Shown in pieces: positions 1 to 13,500 of a stretch of DNA of 64,000 nucleotides. This DNA comes from Auanema rhodensis (taxonomy: Eukaryota > Nematoda > Chromadorea > Rhabditida > Rhabditidae), in NCBI GenBank assembly GCA_964057225.1, contig OZ059897.1, forward strand, positions 22,568,001-22,632,000, in the 5' to 3' direction. The notes under the pieces were generated by a model. That model was not told the DNA's origin and did not search any database. It was given only the letters and a program-made list of their open reading frames with translations. The first letter of the stretch is position 1. Every line of letters begins with the position of its first letter. A program made the translations under genes and the position numbers.

Positions 1-70
1 GTTACATACCAAGTGCACATCACGTGTACATTTAATTAGCATAAATTAAAGTTCACGTAAATTTCAAAGT

Positions 71-83
71 CATGGTTACCATG
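71..83. repeat. 13-bp inverted repeat in each unit (representative)
   Basis: CATGGT and ACCATG are perfect inverted arms around a single T, giving a 13-bp dyad (catggttaccatg) that contains the word GGTTACC. It sits directly before the hypervariable unit positions 83-88. A subset of units carries 'catagtt' instead, which breaks the left arm; in every case I saw, such units also carry the 'atgaagcaat' allele, so the two changes travel together. A protein-binding or structural role is possible but unsupported. Confidence 0.6.
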
Positions 84-93
84 CACCAATGTC

Positions 94-110
94 AATAAAA
101 ATTTGTTTTT
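94..110. other. A/T-tract of the unit (representative)
   Basis: Each unit holds the run aataaaaatttgttttt, with an AAAAATTT core followed by a T5 tract. Such A-tracts recur every 176 bp here. In general, phased A-tracts bend DNA and influence nucleosome placement; that this array phases nucleosomes is inference. Rare alleles in this stretch include 'aatacaaat' (left zone only), 'aaatctg', 'aaattag', 'gttctt' and 'gttttc'. Confidence 0.6.
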
Positions 111-164
111 AGACTAATATGGACATGGGGAATCTAATTTTGCAAACCGCATCTCTTCATCTTT

Positions 165-235
165 CACGTGAAGCGAGTTACATACCAAGTGCACATCACG
201 TGTACATTTAATTAGCATAAATTAAAGTTCACGTA
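165..235. other. Cluster of three phased CACGT cores (one per unit, representative)
   Basis: In every unit, CACGTG (here 165-170), CACGTG (197-202) and CACGTA (230-235) lie 32 and 33 bp apart, close to three helical turns each, so all three would sit on nearly the same face of B-form DNA. The first is inside a perfect 10-bp palindrome, TTCACGTGAA. The second reads ATCACGTG, which fits the yeast CDEI consensus RTCACRTG. CACGTG is the E-box/G-box core bound by bHLH and bZIP proteins in many eukaryotes. The spacing and sequence are seen; any binding is inference. The first site lies in unit 1, the other two in unit 2. Confidence 0.5.
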
Positions 236-1056
236 AATTTCAAAGTCATGGTTACCATGCACCAATATCAATACAAATTTGTTTTTAGACTAATATGGAC
301 ATGGGGAATCTAATTTTGAAAACCGCATCTCTTTATCTTTCACGTGAAGCGAGTTACATACCAAGTGCACATCACGTGTACATTTAATTAGCATAAATTA
401 AAGTTCACGTAAATTTCAAAGTCATGGTTACCATGCACCAATGTCAATAAAAATTTGTTTTTAGACTAATATGGACATGGGGAATCTAATTTTGCAAACC
501 GCATCTCTTCATCTTTCACGTGAAGCGAGTTACATACCAAGTGCACATCACGTGTACATTTAATTAGCATAAATTAAAGTTCACGTAAATTTCAAAGTCA
601 TGGTTACCATGCACCAATATCAATACAAATTTGTTTTTAGACTAATATGGACATGGGGAATCTAATTTTGAAAACCGCATCTCTTTATCTTTCACGTGAA
701 GCGAGTTACATACCAAGTGCACATCACGTGTACATTTAATTAGCATAAATTAAAGTTCACGTAAATTTCAAAGTCATGGTTACCATGCACCAATGTCAAT
801 AAAAATTTGTTTTTAGACTAATATGGACATGGGGAATCTAATTTTGAAAACCGCATCTCTTTATCTTTCACGTGAAGCGAGTTACATACCAAGTGCACAT
901 CACGTGTACATTTAATTAGCATAAATTAAAGTTCACGTAAATTTCAAAGTCATGGTTACCATGAACCAATATCAATAAAAATTTGTTTTTAGACTAATAT
1001 GGACATGGGGAATCTAATTTTGAAAACCGCATATCTTTATCTTTCACGTGAAGCGA

Positions 1057-4048
1057 GTTACATACCAAGTGCACATCACGTGTACATTTAATTAGCATAA
1101 ATTAAAGTTCACGTAAATTTCAAAGTCATGGTTACCATGCACCAATGTCAATAAAAATTTGTTTTTAGACTAATATGGACATGGGGAATCTAATTTTGAA
1201 AACCGCATCTCTTCATCTTTCACGTGAAGCGAGTTACATACCAAGTGCACATCACGTGTACATTTAATTAGCATAAATTAAAGTTCACGTAAATTTCAAA
1301 GTCATGGTTACCATGCACCAATATCAATACAAATTTGTTTTTAGACTAATATGGACATGGGGAATCTAATTTTGAAAACCGCATCTCTTTATCTTTCACG
1401 TGAAGCGAGTTACATACCAAGTGCACATCACGTGTACATTTAATTAGCATAAATTAAAGTTCACGTAAATTTCAAAGTCATGGTTACCATGCACCAATAT
1501 CAATAAAAATTTGTTTTTAGACTAATATGGACATGGGGAATCTAATTTTGAAAACCGCATCTCTTTATCTTTCACGTGAAGCGAGTTACATACCAAGTGC
1601 ACATCACGTGTACATTTAATTAGCATAAATTAAAGTTCACGTAAATTTCAAAGTCATGGTTACCATGCACCAATGTCAATAAAAATTTGTTTTTAGACTA
1701 ATATGGACATGGGGAATCTAATTTTGAAAACCGCATCTCTTCATCTTTCACGTGAAGCGAGTTACATACCAAGTGCACATCACGTGTACATTTAATTAGC
1801 ATAAATTAAAGTTCACGTAAATTTCAAAGTCATGGTTACCATGCACCAATATCAATACAAATTTGTTTTTACACTAATATGGACATGGGGAATCTAATTT
1901 TGAAAACCGCATCTCTTTATCTTTCACGTGAAGCGAGTTACATACCAAGTGCACATCACGTGTACATTTAATTAGCATAAATTAAAGTTCACGTAAATTT
2001 CAAAGTCATGGTTACCATGCACCAATGTCAATAAAAATTTGTTTTTAGACTAATATGGACATGGGGAATCTAATTTTGCAAACCGCATCTCTTCATCTTT
2101 CACGTGAAGCGAGTTACATACCAAGTGCACATCACGTGTACATTTAATTAGCATAAATTAAAGTTCACGTAAATTTCAAAGTCATGGTTACCATGCACCG
2201 ATATCAATACAAATTTGTTTTTAGACTAATATGGACATGGGGAATCTAATTTTGAAAACCGCATCTCTTTATCTTTCACGTGAAGCGAGTTACATACCAA
2301 GTGCACATCACGTGTACATTTAATTAGCATAAATTAAAGTTCACGTAAATTTCAAAGTCATGGTTACCATGAACCAATATCAATAAAAATTTGTTTTTAG
2401 ACTAATATGGACATGGGGAATCTAATTTTGAAAACCGCATCTCTTTATCTTTCACGTGAAGCGAGTTACATACCAAGTGCACATCACGTGTACATTTAAT
2501 TAGCATAAATTAAAGTTCACGTAAATTTCAAAGTCATGGTTACCATGCACCAATGTCAATAAAAATTTGTTTTTAGACTAATATGGACATGGGGAATCTA
2601 ATTTTGCAAACCGCATCTCTTCATCTTTCACGTGAAGCGAGTTACATACCAAGTGCACATCACGTGTACATTTAATTAGCATAAATTAAAGTTCACGTAA
2701 ATTTCAAAGTCATGGTTACCATGCACCAATATCAATACAAATTTGTTTTTAGACTAATATGGACATGGGGAATCTAATTTTGAAAACCGCATCTCTTTAT
2801 CTTTCACGTGAAGCGAGTTACATACCAAGTGCACATCACGTGTACATTTAATTAGCATAAATTAAAGTTCACGTAAATTTCAAAGTCATGGTTACCATGC
2901 ACCAATATCAATAAAAATTTGTTTTTAGACTAATATGGACATGGGGAATCTAATTTTGAAAACCGCATCTCTTTATCTTTCACGTGAAGCGAGTTACATA
3001 CCAAGTGCACATCACGTGTACATTTAATTAGCATAAATTAAAGTTCACGTAAATTTCAAAGTCATGGTTACCATGCACCAATGTCAATAAAAATTTGTTT
3101 TTAGACTAATATGGACATGGGGAATCTAATTTTGAAAACCGCATCTCTTCATCTTTCACGTGAAGCGAGTTACATACCAAGTGCACATCACGTGTACATT
3201 TAATTAGCATAAATTAAAGTTCACGTAAATTTCAAAGTCATGGTTACCATGCACCAATATCAATACAAATTTGTTTTTAGACTAATATGGACATGGGGAA
3301 TCTAATTTTGAAAACCGCATCTCTTTATCTTTCACGTGAAGCGAGTTACATACCAAGTGCACATCACGTGTACATTTAATTAGCATAAATTAAAGTTCAC
3401 GTAAATTTCAAAGTCATGGTTACCATGCACCAATGTCAATAAAAATTTGTTTTTAGACTAATATGGACATGGGGAATCTAATTTTGCAAACCGCATCTCT
3501 TCATCTTTCACGTGAAGCGAGTTACATACCAAGTGCACATCACGTGTACATTTAATTAGCATAAATTAAAGTTCACGTAAATTTCAAAGTCATGGTTACC
3601 ATGCACCAATATCAATACAAATTTGTTTTTAGACTAATATGGACATGGGGAATCTAATTTTGAAAACCGCATCTCTTTATCTTTCACGTGAAGCGAGTTA
3701 CATACCAAGTGCACATCACGTGTACATTTAATTAGCATAAATTAAAGTTCACGTAAATTTCAAAGTCATGGTTACCATGCACCAATGTCAATAAAAATTT
3801 GTTTTTAGACTAATATGGACATGGGGAATCTAATTTTGAAAACCGCATCTCTTTATCTTTCACGTGAAGCGAGTTACATACCAAGTGCACATCACGTGTA
3901 CATTTAATTAGCATAAATTAAAGTTCACGTAAATTTCAAAGTCATGGTTACCATGAACCAATATCAATAAAAATTTGTTTTTAGACTAATATGGACATGG
4001 GGAATCTAATTTTGAAAACCGCATCTCTTTATCTTTCACGTGAAGCGA
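1057..4048. repeat. 8-9-monomer higher-order repeat
   Basis: Reading units by haplotype, 1057-2464 (8 units) and 2465-4048 (9 units) show nearly the same order: a 'gtc' type, an 'aca' type, a plain 'gcaccaatatc' type, a 'gtc' type, an 'aca' type, the 'gtc'/'gcaaacc' type, an 'aca' type, then an 'atgaaccaat' type. The second copy has one extra 'gtc' unit before the last. The six units 1-1056 look like a partial earlier copy. The assignment rests on few variants per unit, so the exact period is less certain than the presence of a higher-order pattern. Confidence 0.65.
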
Positions 4049-4752
4049 GTTACATACCAAGTGCACATCACGTGTACATTTAATTAGCATAAATTAAAGT
4101 TCACGTAAATTTCAAAGTCATGGTTACCATGCACCAATATCAATAAAAATTTGTTTTTAGACTAATATGGACATGGGGAATCTAATTTTGAAAACCGCAT
4201 CTCTTTATCTTTCACGTGAAGCGAGTTACATACCAAGTGCACATCACGTGTACATTTAATTAGCTTAAATTAAAGTTCACGTAAATTTCAAAGTCATGGT
4301 TACCATGCACCAATGTCAATAAAAATTTGTTTTTAGACTAATATGGACATGGGGAATCTAATTTTGAAAACCGCATCTCTTCATCTTTCACGTGAAGCGA
4401 GTTACATACCAAGTGCACATCACGTGTACATTTAATTAGCATAAATTAAAGTTCACGTAAATTTCAAAGTCATGGTTACCATGCACCAATATCAATAAAA
4501 ATCTGTTTTTAAACTAATATGGACATGGGGAATCTAATTTTGAAAACCGCATCTCTTTATCTTTCACGTGAAGCGAGTTACATACCAAGTGCACATCACG
4601 TGTACATTTAATTAGCATAAATTAAAGTTCACGTAAATTTCAAAGTCATGGTTACCATGAACCAATATCAATAAAAATTTGTTTTTAGACTAATATGGAC
4701 ATGGGGAATCTAATTTTGAAAACCGCATCTCTTTATCTTTCACGTGAAGCGA
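3169..4752. repeat. 9-monomer block, left copy (16-monomer offset)
   Basis: These nine units recur in the same order 2816 bp (16 units) downstream. The match is anchored by rare variants: 'tagcttaaat' at 4265 (partner 7081), then a unit carrying both 'aatctg' and 'tttaaacta' (4401-4576, partner 7217-7392). The flanking 'gtc', 'aca' and 'atgaacc' alleles also agree. To the right the match ends: the next units carry 'ttcatgtaa' and 'gtaactttc' in opposite order in the two copies. Confidence 0.85.
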
Positions 4753-5984
4753 GTTACATACCAAGTGCACATCACGTGTACATTTAATTAGCATAAATTA
4801 AAGTTCATGTAAATTTCAAAGTCATGGTTACCATGCACCAATATCAATAAAAATTTGTTTTTAGACTAATATGGACATGGGGAATCTAATTTTGAAAACC
4901 GCATCTCTTTATCTTTCACGTGAAGCGAGTTACATACCAAGTGCACATCACGTGTACATTTAATTAGCATAAATTAAAGTTCACGTAACTTTCAAAGTCA
5001 TGGTTACCATGAACCAATATCAATAAAAATTTGTTTTTAGACTAATATGGACATGGGGAATCTAATTTTGAAAACCGCATCTCTTTATCTTTCACGTGAA
5101 GCGAGTTACATACCAAGTGCACATCACGTGTACATTTAATTAGCATAAATTAAAGTTCACGTAAATTTCAAAGTCATGGTTACCATGCACCAATATCAAT
5201 AAAAATTTGTTTTTAGACTAATATGGACATGGGGAATCTAATTTTGAAAACCGCATCTCTTTATCTTTCACGTGAAGCGAGTTACATACCAAGTGCACAT
5301 CACGTGTACATTTAATTAGCATAAATTAAAGTTCACGTAAATTTCAAAGTCATGGTTACCATGCACCAATATCAATAAAAATTTGTTTTTAGACTAATAT
5401 GGACATGGGGAATCTAATTTTGAAAACCGCATCTTTTTATCTTTCACGTGAAGCGAGTTACATACCAAGTGCACATCACGTGTACATTTAATTAGCATAA
5501 ATTAAAGTTCACGTAAATTTCAAAGTCATGGTTACCATGAACCAATATCAATAAAAATTTGTTTTTAGACTAATATGGACATGGGGAATCTAATTTTGAA
5601 AACCGCATCTCTTTATCTTTCACGTGAAGCGAGTTACATACCAAGTGCACATCACGTGTACATTTAATTAGCATAAATTAAAGTTCACGTAAATTTCAAA
5701 GTCATGGTTACCATGAACCAATATCAATAAAAATTTGTTTTTAGACTAATATGGACATGGGGAATCTAATTTTGAAAACCGCATCTCTTTATCTTTCACG
5801 TGAAGCGAGTTACATACCAAGTGCACATCACGTGTACGTTTAATTAGCATAAATTAAAGTTCACGTAAATTTCAAAGTCATGGTTACCATGCACCAATAT
5901 CAATAAAAATTTGTTTTTAGACTAATATGGACATGGGGAATCTAATTTTGAAAACCGCATCTCTTTATCTTTCACGTGAAGCGA

Positions 5985-7568
5985 GTTACATACCAAGTGC
6001 ACATCACGTGTACATTTAATTAGCATAAATTAAAGTTCACGTAAATTTCAAAGTCATGGTTACCATGCACCAATATCAATACAAATTTGTTTTTAGACTA
6101 ATATGGACATGGGGAATCTAATTTTGAAAACCGCATCTCTTTATCTTTCACGTGAAGCGAGTTACATACCAAGTGCACATCACGTGTACATTTAATTAGC
6201 ATAAATTAAAGTTCACGTAAATTTCAAAGTCATGGTTACCATGCACCAATGTCAATAAAAATTTGTTTTTAGACTAATATGGACATGCGGAATCTAATTT
6301 TGCAAACCGCATCTCTTCATCTTTCACGTGAAGCGAGTTACATACCAAGTGCACATCACGTGTACATTTAATTAGCATAAATTAAAGTTCACGTAAATTT
6401 CAAAGTCATGGTTACCATGCACCAATATCAATACAAATTTGTTTTTAGACTAATATGGACATGGGGAATCTAATTTTGAAAACCGCATCTCTTTATCTTT
6501 CACGTGAAGCGAGTTACATACCAAGTGCACATCACGTGTACATTTAATTAGCATAAATTAAAGTTCACGTAAATTTCAAAGTCATGGTTACCATGCACCA
6601 ATGTCAATAAAAATTTGTTTTTAGACTAATATGGACATGGGGAATCTAATTTTGAAAACCGCATCTCTTTATCTTTCACGTGAAGCGAGTTACATACCAA
6701 GTGCACATCACGTGTACATTTAATTAGCATAAATTAAAGTTCACGTAAATTTCAAAGTCATGGTTACCATGAACCAATATCAATAAAAATTTGTTTTTAG
6801 ACTAATATGGACATGGGGAATCTAATTTTGAAAACCGCATCTCTTTATCTTTCACGTGAAGCGAGTTACATACCAAGTGCACATCACGTGTACATTTAAT
6901 TAGCATAAATTAAAGTTCACGTAAATTTCAAAGTCATGGTTACCATGCACCAATATCAATAAAAATTTGTTTTTAGACTAATATGGACATGGGGAATCTA
7001 ATTTTGAAAACCGCATCTCTTTATCTTTCACGTGAAGCGAGTTACATACCAAGTGCACATCACGTGTACATTTAATTAGCTTAAATTAAAGTTCACGTAA
7101 ATTTCAAAGTCATGGTTACCATGCACCAATGTCAATAAAAATTTGTTTTTAGACTAATATGGACATGGGGAATCTAATTTTGAAAACCGCATCTCTTCAT
7201 CTTTCACGTGAAGCGAGTTACATACCAAGTGCACATCACGTGTACATTTAATTAGCATAAATTAAAGTTCACGTAAATTTCAAAGTCATGGTTACCATGC
7301 ACCAATATCAATAAAAATCTGTTTTTAAACTAATATGGACATGGGGAATCTAATTTTGAAAACCGCATCTCTTTATCTTTCACGTGAAGCGAGTTACATA
7401 CCAAGTGCACATCACGTGTACATTTAATTAGCATAAATTAAAGTTCACGTAAATTTCAAAGTCATGGTTACCATGAACCAATATCAATAAAAATTTGTTT
7501 TTAGACTAATATGGACATGGGGAATCTAATTTTGAAAACCGCATCTCTTTATCTTTCACGTGAAGCGA
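5985..7568. repeat. 9-monomer block, right copy (16-monomer offset)
   Basis: This is the second copy of the 3169-4752 block, sharing the rare variants at 7081 and in 7217-7392. It differs by 'catgcgg' in the 6161 unit, a private change. The seven units between the copies (4753-5984) are mostly 'atgcacc' and 'atgaacc' types with single private changes such as 'gtacgttt' in the 5809 unit. Confidence 0.85.
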
Positions 7569-10500
7569 GTTACATACCAAGTGCACATCACGTGTACATT
7601 TAATTAGCATAAATTAAAGTTCACGTAACTTTCAAAGTCATGATTACCATGCACCAATATCAATAAAAATTTGTTTTTAGACTAATATGGACATGGGGAA
7701 TCTAATTTTGAAAACCGCATCTCTTTATCTTTCACGTGAAGCGAGTTACATACCAAGTGCACATCACGTGTACATTTAATTAGCATAAATTAAAGTTCAT
7801 GTAAATTTCAAAGTCATGGTTACCATGCACCAATATCAATAAAAATTTGTTTTTAGACTAATATGGACATGGGGAATCTAATTTTGAAAACCGCATCTCT
7901 TTATCTTTCACGTGAAGCTAGTTACATACCAAGTGCACATCACGTGTACATTTAATTAGCATAAATTAAAGTTCACGTAAATTTCAAAGTCATGGTTACC
8001 ATGAACCAATATCAATAAAAATTTGTTTTTAGACTAATATGGACATGGGGAATCTAATTTTGAAAACCGCATCTCTTTATCTTTCACGTGAAGCGAGTTA
8101 CATACCAAGTGCACATCACGTGTACATTTAATTAGCATAAATTAAAGTTCACGTAAATTTCAAAGTCATGGTTACCATGCACCAATATCAATAAAAATTT
8201 GTTTTTAAACTAATATGGACATGGGGAATCTAATTTTGAAAACCGCATCTCTTTATCTTTCACGTGAAGCGAGTTACATACCAAGTGCACATCACGTGTA
8301 CATTTAATTAGCATAAATTAAAGTTCACGTAAATTTCAAAGTCATGGTTACCATGCACCAATATCAATAAAAATTTGTTTTAAGACTAATATGGACATGG
8401 GGAATCTAATTTTGAAAACCGCATCTCTTTATCTTTCACGTGAAGCGAGTTACATACCAAGTGCACATCACGTGTACATTTAATTAGCATAAATTAAAGT
8501 TCACGTAAATTTCAAAGTCATGGTTACCATGAACCAATATCAATAAAAATTTGTTTTTAGACTAATATGGACATGGGGAATCTAATTTTGAAAACCGCAT
8601 CTCTTTATCTTTCACGTGAAGCAAGTTACATACCAAGTGCACATCACGTGTACATTTAATTAGCATAAATTAAAGTTCACGTAAATTTCAAAGTCATGGT
8701 TACCATGAACCAATATCAATAAAAATTTGTTTTTAGACTAATATGGACATGGGGAATCTAATTTTGAAAACCGCATCTCTTTATCTTTCACGTGAAGCGA
8801 GTTACATACCAAGTGCACATCACGTGTACATTTAATTAGCATAAATTAAAGTTCACGTAAATTTCAAAGTCATGGTTACCATGCACCAATATCAATAAAA
8901 ATTTGTTTTTAGACTAATATGGACATGGGGAATCTAATTTTGAAAACCGCATCTTTTTATCTTTCACGTGAAGCGAGTTACATACCAAGTGCACATCACG
9001 TGTACATTTAATTAGCATAAATTAAAGTTCACGTAAATTTCAAAGTCATGGTTACCATGCACCAATATCAATAAAAATTTGTTTTTAGACTAATATGGAC
9101 ATGGGGAATCTAATTTTGAAAACCGCATCTCTTTATCTTTCACGTGAAGCGAGTTACATACCAAGTGCACATCACGTGTACATTTAATTAGCATAAATTA
9201 AAGTTCACGTAAATTTCAAAGTCATGGTTACCATAAACCAATATCAATAAAAATTTGTTCTTAGACTAATATGGACATGGGGAATCTAATTTTGAAAACC
9301 GCATCTCTTTATCTTTCACGTGAAGCGAGTTACATACCAAGTGCACATCACGTGTACATTTAATTAGCATAAATTAAAGTTCACGTAAATTTCAAATTCA
9401 TGGTTACCATGAACCAATATCAATAAAAATTTGTTTTTAGACTAATATGGACATGGGGAATCTAATTTTGAAAACCGCATCTCTTTATCTTTCACGTGAA
9501 GCGAGTTACATACCAAGTGCACATCACGTGTACATTTAATTAGCATAAATTAAAGTTCACGTAAATTTCAAAGTCATGGTTACCATGAACCAATATCAAT
9601 AAAAATTTGTTTTTAGACTAATATGGACATGGGGAATCTAATTTTGAAAACCGCATCTCTTTATCTTTCACGTGAAGCGAGTTACATACCAAGTGCACAT
9701 CACGTGTACATTTAATTAGCATAAATTAAAGTTCACGTAAATTTCAAAGTCATGGTTACCATGCACCAATATCAATAAAAATTTGTTTTTAAACTAATAT
9801 GGACATGGGGAATCTAATTTTGAAAACCGCATCTCTTTATCTTTCACGTGAAGCGAGTTACATACCAAGTGCACATCACGTGTACATTTAATTAGCATAA
9901 ATTAAAGTTCACGTAAATTTCAAAGTCATGGTTACCATGAAGCAATATCAATAAAAATTTGTTTTTAGACTAATATGGACATGGGGAATCTAATTTTGAA
10001 AACCGCATCTCTTTATCTTTCATGTGAAGCGAGTTACATACCAAGTGCACATCACGTGTACATTTAATTAGCATAAATTAAAGTTCACGTAAATTTCAAA
10101 GTCATGGTTACCATGAACCAATATCAATAAAAATTTGTTTTTAGACTAATATGGACATGGGGAATCTAATTTTGAAAACCGCATCTCTTTATCTTTCACG
10201 TGAAGCGAGTTACATACCAAGTGCACATCACGTGTACATTTAATTAGCATAAATTAAAGTTCACGTAAATTTCAAAGTCATGGTTACCATGCACCAATGT
10301 CAATAAAAATTTGTTTTTAGACTAATATGGACATGGGAAATCTAATTTTGCAAACCGCATCTCTTCATCTTTCACGTGAAGCGAGTTACATACCAAGTGC
10401 ACATCACGTGTACATTTAATTAGCATAAATTAAAGTTCACGTAAATTTCAAAGTCATGGTTACCATGCACCAATATCAATAAAAATTTGTTTTTAGACTA

Positions 10501-13500
10501 ATATGGACATGGGGAATCTAATTTTGAAAACCGCATCTCTTTATCTTTCACGTGAAGCGAGTTACATACCAAGTGCACATCACGTGTACATTTAATTAGC
10601 ATAAATTAAAGTTCACGTAAATTTCAAAGTCATGGTTACCATGAACCAATATCAATAAAAATTTGTTTTTAGACTAATATGGACATGGGGAATCTAATTT
10701 TGAAAACCGCATCTCTTTATCTTTCACGTGAAGCGAGTTACATACCAAGTGCACATCACGTGTACATTTAATTAGCATAAATTAAAGTTCACGTAACTTT
10801 CAAAGTCATGGTTACCATGCACCAATATCAATAAAAATTTGTTTTTAGACTAATATGGACATGGGGAATCTAATTTTGAAAACCGCATCTCTTTATCTTT
10901 CACGTGAAGCGAGGTACATACTAAGTGCACATCACGTGTACATTTAATTAGCATAAATTAAAGTTCACGTAAATTTCAAAGTCATGGTTACCATGAACCA
11001 ATATCAATAAAAATTTGTTTTTAGACTAATATGGACATGGGGAATCTAATTTTGAAAACCGCATCTCTTTATCTTTCACGTGAAGTGAGTTACATACCAA
11101 GTGCACATCACGTGTACATTTAATTAGCATAAATTAAAGTTCACGTAAATTTCAAAGTCATGGTTACCATGCACCAATATCAATAAAAATTTGTTTTTAA
11201 ACTAATATGGACAAAATGGGGAATCTAATTTTGAAAACCGCATCTCTTTATCTTTCACGTGAAGCGAGTTACATACCAAGTGCACATCACGTGTACATTT
11301 AATTAGCATAAATTAAAGTTCACGTAAATTTCAAAGTCATGGTTACCATGCACCAATATCAATAAAAATTTGTTTTTAGACTAATATGGACATGGGGAAT
11401 CTAATTTTGAAAACCGCATCTCTTTATCTTTCACGTGAAGCGAGTTACATACCAAGTGCACATCACGTGTACATTTAATTAGCATAAATTAAAGTTCACG
11501 TAAATTTCAAAGTCATGGTTACCATGAACCAATATCAATAAAAATTTGTTTTTAGACTAATATGGACATGGGGAATCTAATTTTGAAAACCGCATCTCTT
11601 TATCTTTCACGTGAAGCGAGTTACATACCAAGTGCACATCACGTGTACATTTAATTAGCATAAATTAAAGTTCACGTAAATTTCAAAGTCATGGTTACCA
11701 TGCACCAATATCAATAAAAATTTGTTTTTAGACTAATATGGACATGGGGAATCTAATTTTGAAAACCGCATCTCTTTATCTTTCACGTGAAGCGAGTTAC
11801 ATACCAAGTGCACATCACGTGTACATTTAATTAGCATAAATTAAAGTTCACGTAAATTTCAAAGTCATGGTTACCATGCACCAATATCAATAAAAATTTG
11901 TTTTTAGACTAATATGGACATGGGGAATCTAATTTTGAAAACCGCATCTCTTTATCTTTCACGTGAAGCGAGTTACATACCAAGTGCACATCACGTGTAC
12001 ATTTAATTAGCATAAATTAAAGTTCACGTAAATTTCAAAGTCATGGTTACCATGAACCAATATCAATAAAAATTTGTTTTTAGACTAATATGGACATGGG
12101 GAATCTAATTTTGAAAACCGCATCTCTTTATCTTTCACGTGAAGCGAGTTACATACCAAGTGCACATCACGTATACATTTAATTAGCATAAATTAAAGTT
12201 CACGTAAATTTCAAAGTCATGGTTACCATTAGCCAATATCAATAAAAATTTGTTTTTAGACTAATATGGACATGGGGAATCTAATTTTGAAAACCGCATC
12301 TCTTTATCTTTCACGTGAAGCGAGTTACATACCAAGTGCACATCACGTGTACATTTAATTAGCATAAATTAAAGTTCACGTAAATTTCAAAGTCATGGTT
12401 ACCATGCACCAATATCAATAAAAATTTGTTTTTAGACTAATATGGACATGGGGAATCTAATTTTGAAAACCGCATCTCTTTATCTTTCACGTGAAGCGAG
12501 TTACATACCAAGTGCACATCACGTGTACATTTAATTAGCATAAATTAAAGTTCACGTAAATTTCAAAGTCATGGTTACCATGCACCAATATCAATAAAAA
12601 TTTGTTTTTAGACTAATATGGACATGGGGAATCTAATTTTGAAAACCGCATCTCTTCATCTTTCACGTGAAGCGAGTTACATACCAAGTGCACATCACGT
12701 GTACATTTAATTAGCATAAATTAAAGTTCACGTAAATTTCAAAGTCATGGTTACCATGCACCAATATCAATAAAAATTTGTTTTTAAACTAATATGGACA
12801 TGGGGAATCTAATTTTGAAAACCGCATCTCTTTATCTTTCACGTGAAGCGAGTTACATACCAAGTGCACATCACGTGTACATTTAATTAGCATAAATTAA
12901 AGTTCACGTAAATTTCAAAGTCATGGTTACCATGCACCAATATCAATAAAAATTTGTTTTTAGACTAATATGGACATGGGAAATCTAATTTTGAAAACCG
13001 CATCTCTTTATCTTTCACGTGAAGCGAGTTACATACCAAGTGCACATCACGTGTACATTTAATTAGCATAAATTAAAGTTCACGTAAATTTCAAAGTCAT
13101 GGTTACCATGAACCAATATCAATAAAAATTTGTTTTTAGACTAATATGGACATGGGGAATCTAATTTTGAAAACCGCATCTCCTTATCTTTCACGTGAAG
13201 CGAGTTACATACCAAGTGCACATCACGTGTACATTTAATTAGCATAAATTAAAGTTCACGTAAATTTCAAAGTCATGGTTACCATGCACCAATATCAATA
13301 AAAATTTGTTTTTAGACTAATATGGACATGGGGAATCTAATTTTGAAAACCGCATCTTTTTATCTTTCACGTGAAGCGAGTTACATACCAAGTGCACATC
13401 ACGTGTACATTTAATTAGCATAAATTAAAGTTCACGTAAATTTCAAAGTCATGGTTACCATGCACCAATATCAATAAAAATTTGTTTTTAAACTAATATG

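Larger units (their letters stand above)
1..176. repeat. Representative satellite monomer (first unit)
   Basis: This is the reference unit; all 'unit positions' quoted elsewhere use this phase, which is arbitrary. The common form of the unit has 56 G+C of 176 bases (about 32%). Landmarks are: ApaLI-type palindrome GTGCAC at 13-18; CACGTG at 21-26; AT-rich 31-50; CACGTA at 54-59; an inverted repeat at 71-83; a hypervariable hexamer at 83-88; an A/T-tract at 94-110; GGGG at 127-130; CACGTG at 165-170. Because 176 leaves a remainder of 2 when divided by 3, a reading frame changes with every unit, so no protein could be encoded across the array. This first unit carries the rarer 'caatgtcaat', 'ttgcaaacc' and 'ctcttcat' alleles, found only in the left 10 kb in this combination. 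Confidence 0.97.
1..6512. repeat. Left zone: alternating 'gtc' and 'aca' monomer types
   Basis: Here two distinctive types alternate or nearly alternate. One has 'caatgtcaat' (units starting at 1, 353, 705, 1057, 1585, 1937, 2465, 2993, 3345, 3697, 4225, 6161; later only 6513, 7041 and 10209). The other has 'aatacaaat' (177, 529, 1233, 1761, 2113, 2641, 3169, 3521, 5985, 6337), which does not occur after 6512. The full 'gtc'/'ttgcaaacc'/'cttcat' haplotype is seen at 1, 353, 1937, 2465, 3345, 6161 and 10209 only. This zone is thus a separately homogenised layer of the array. Confidence 0.85.
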
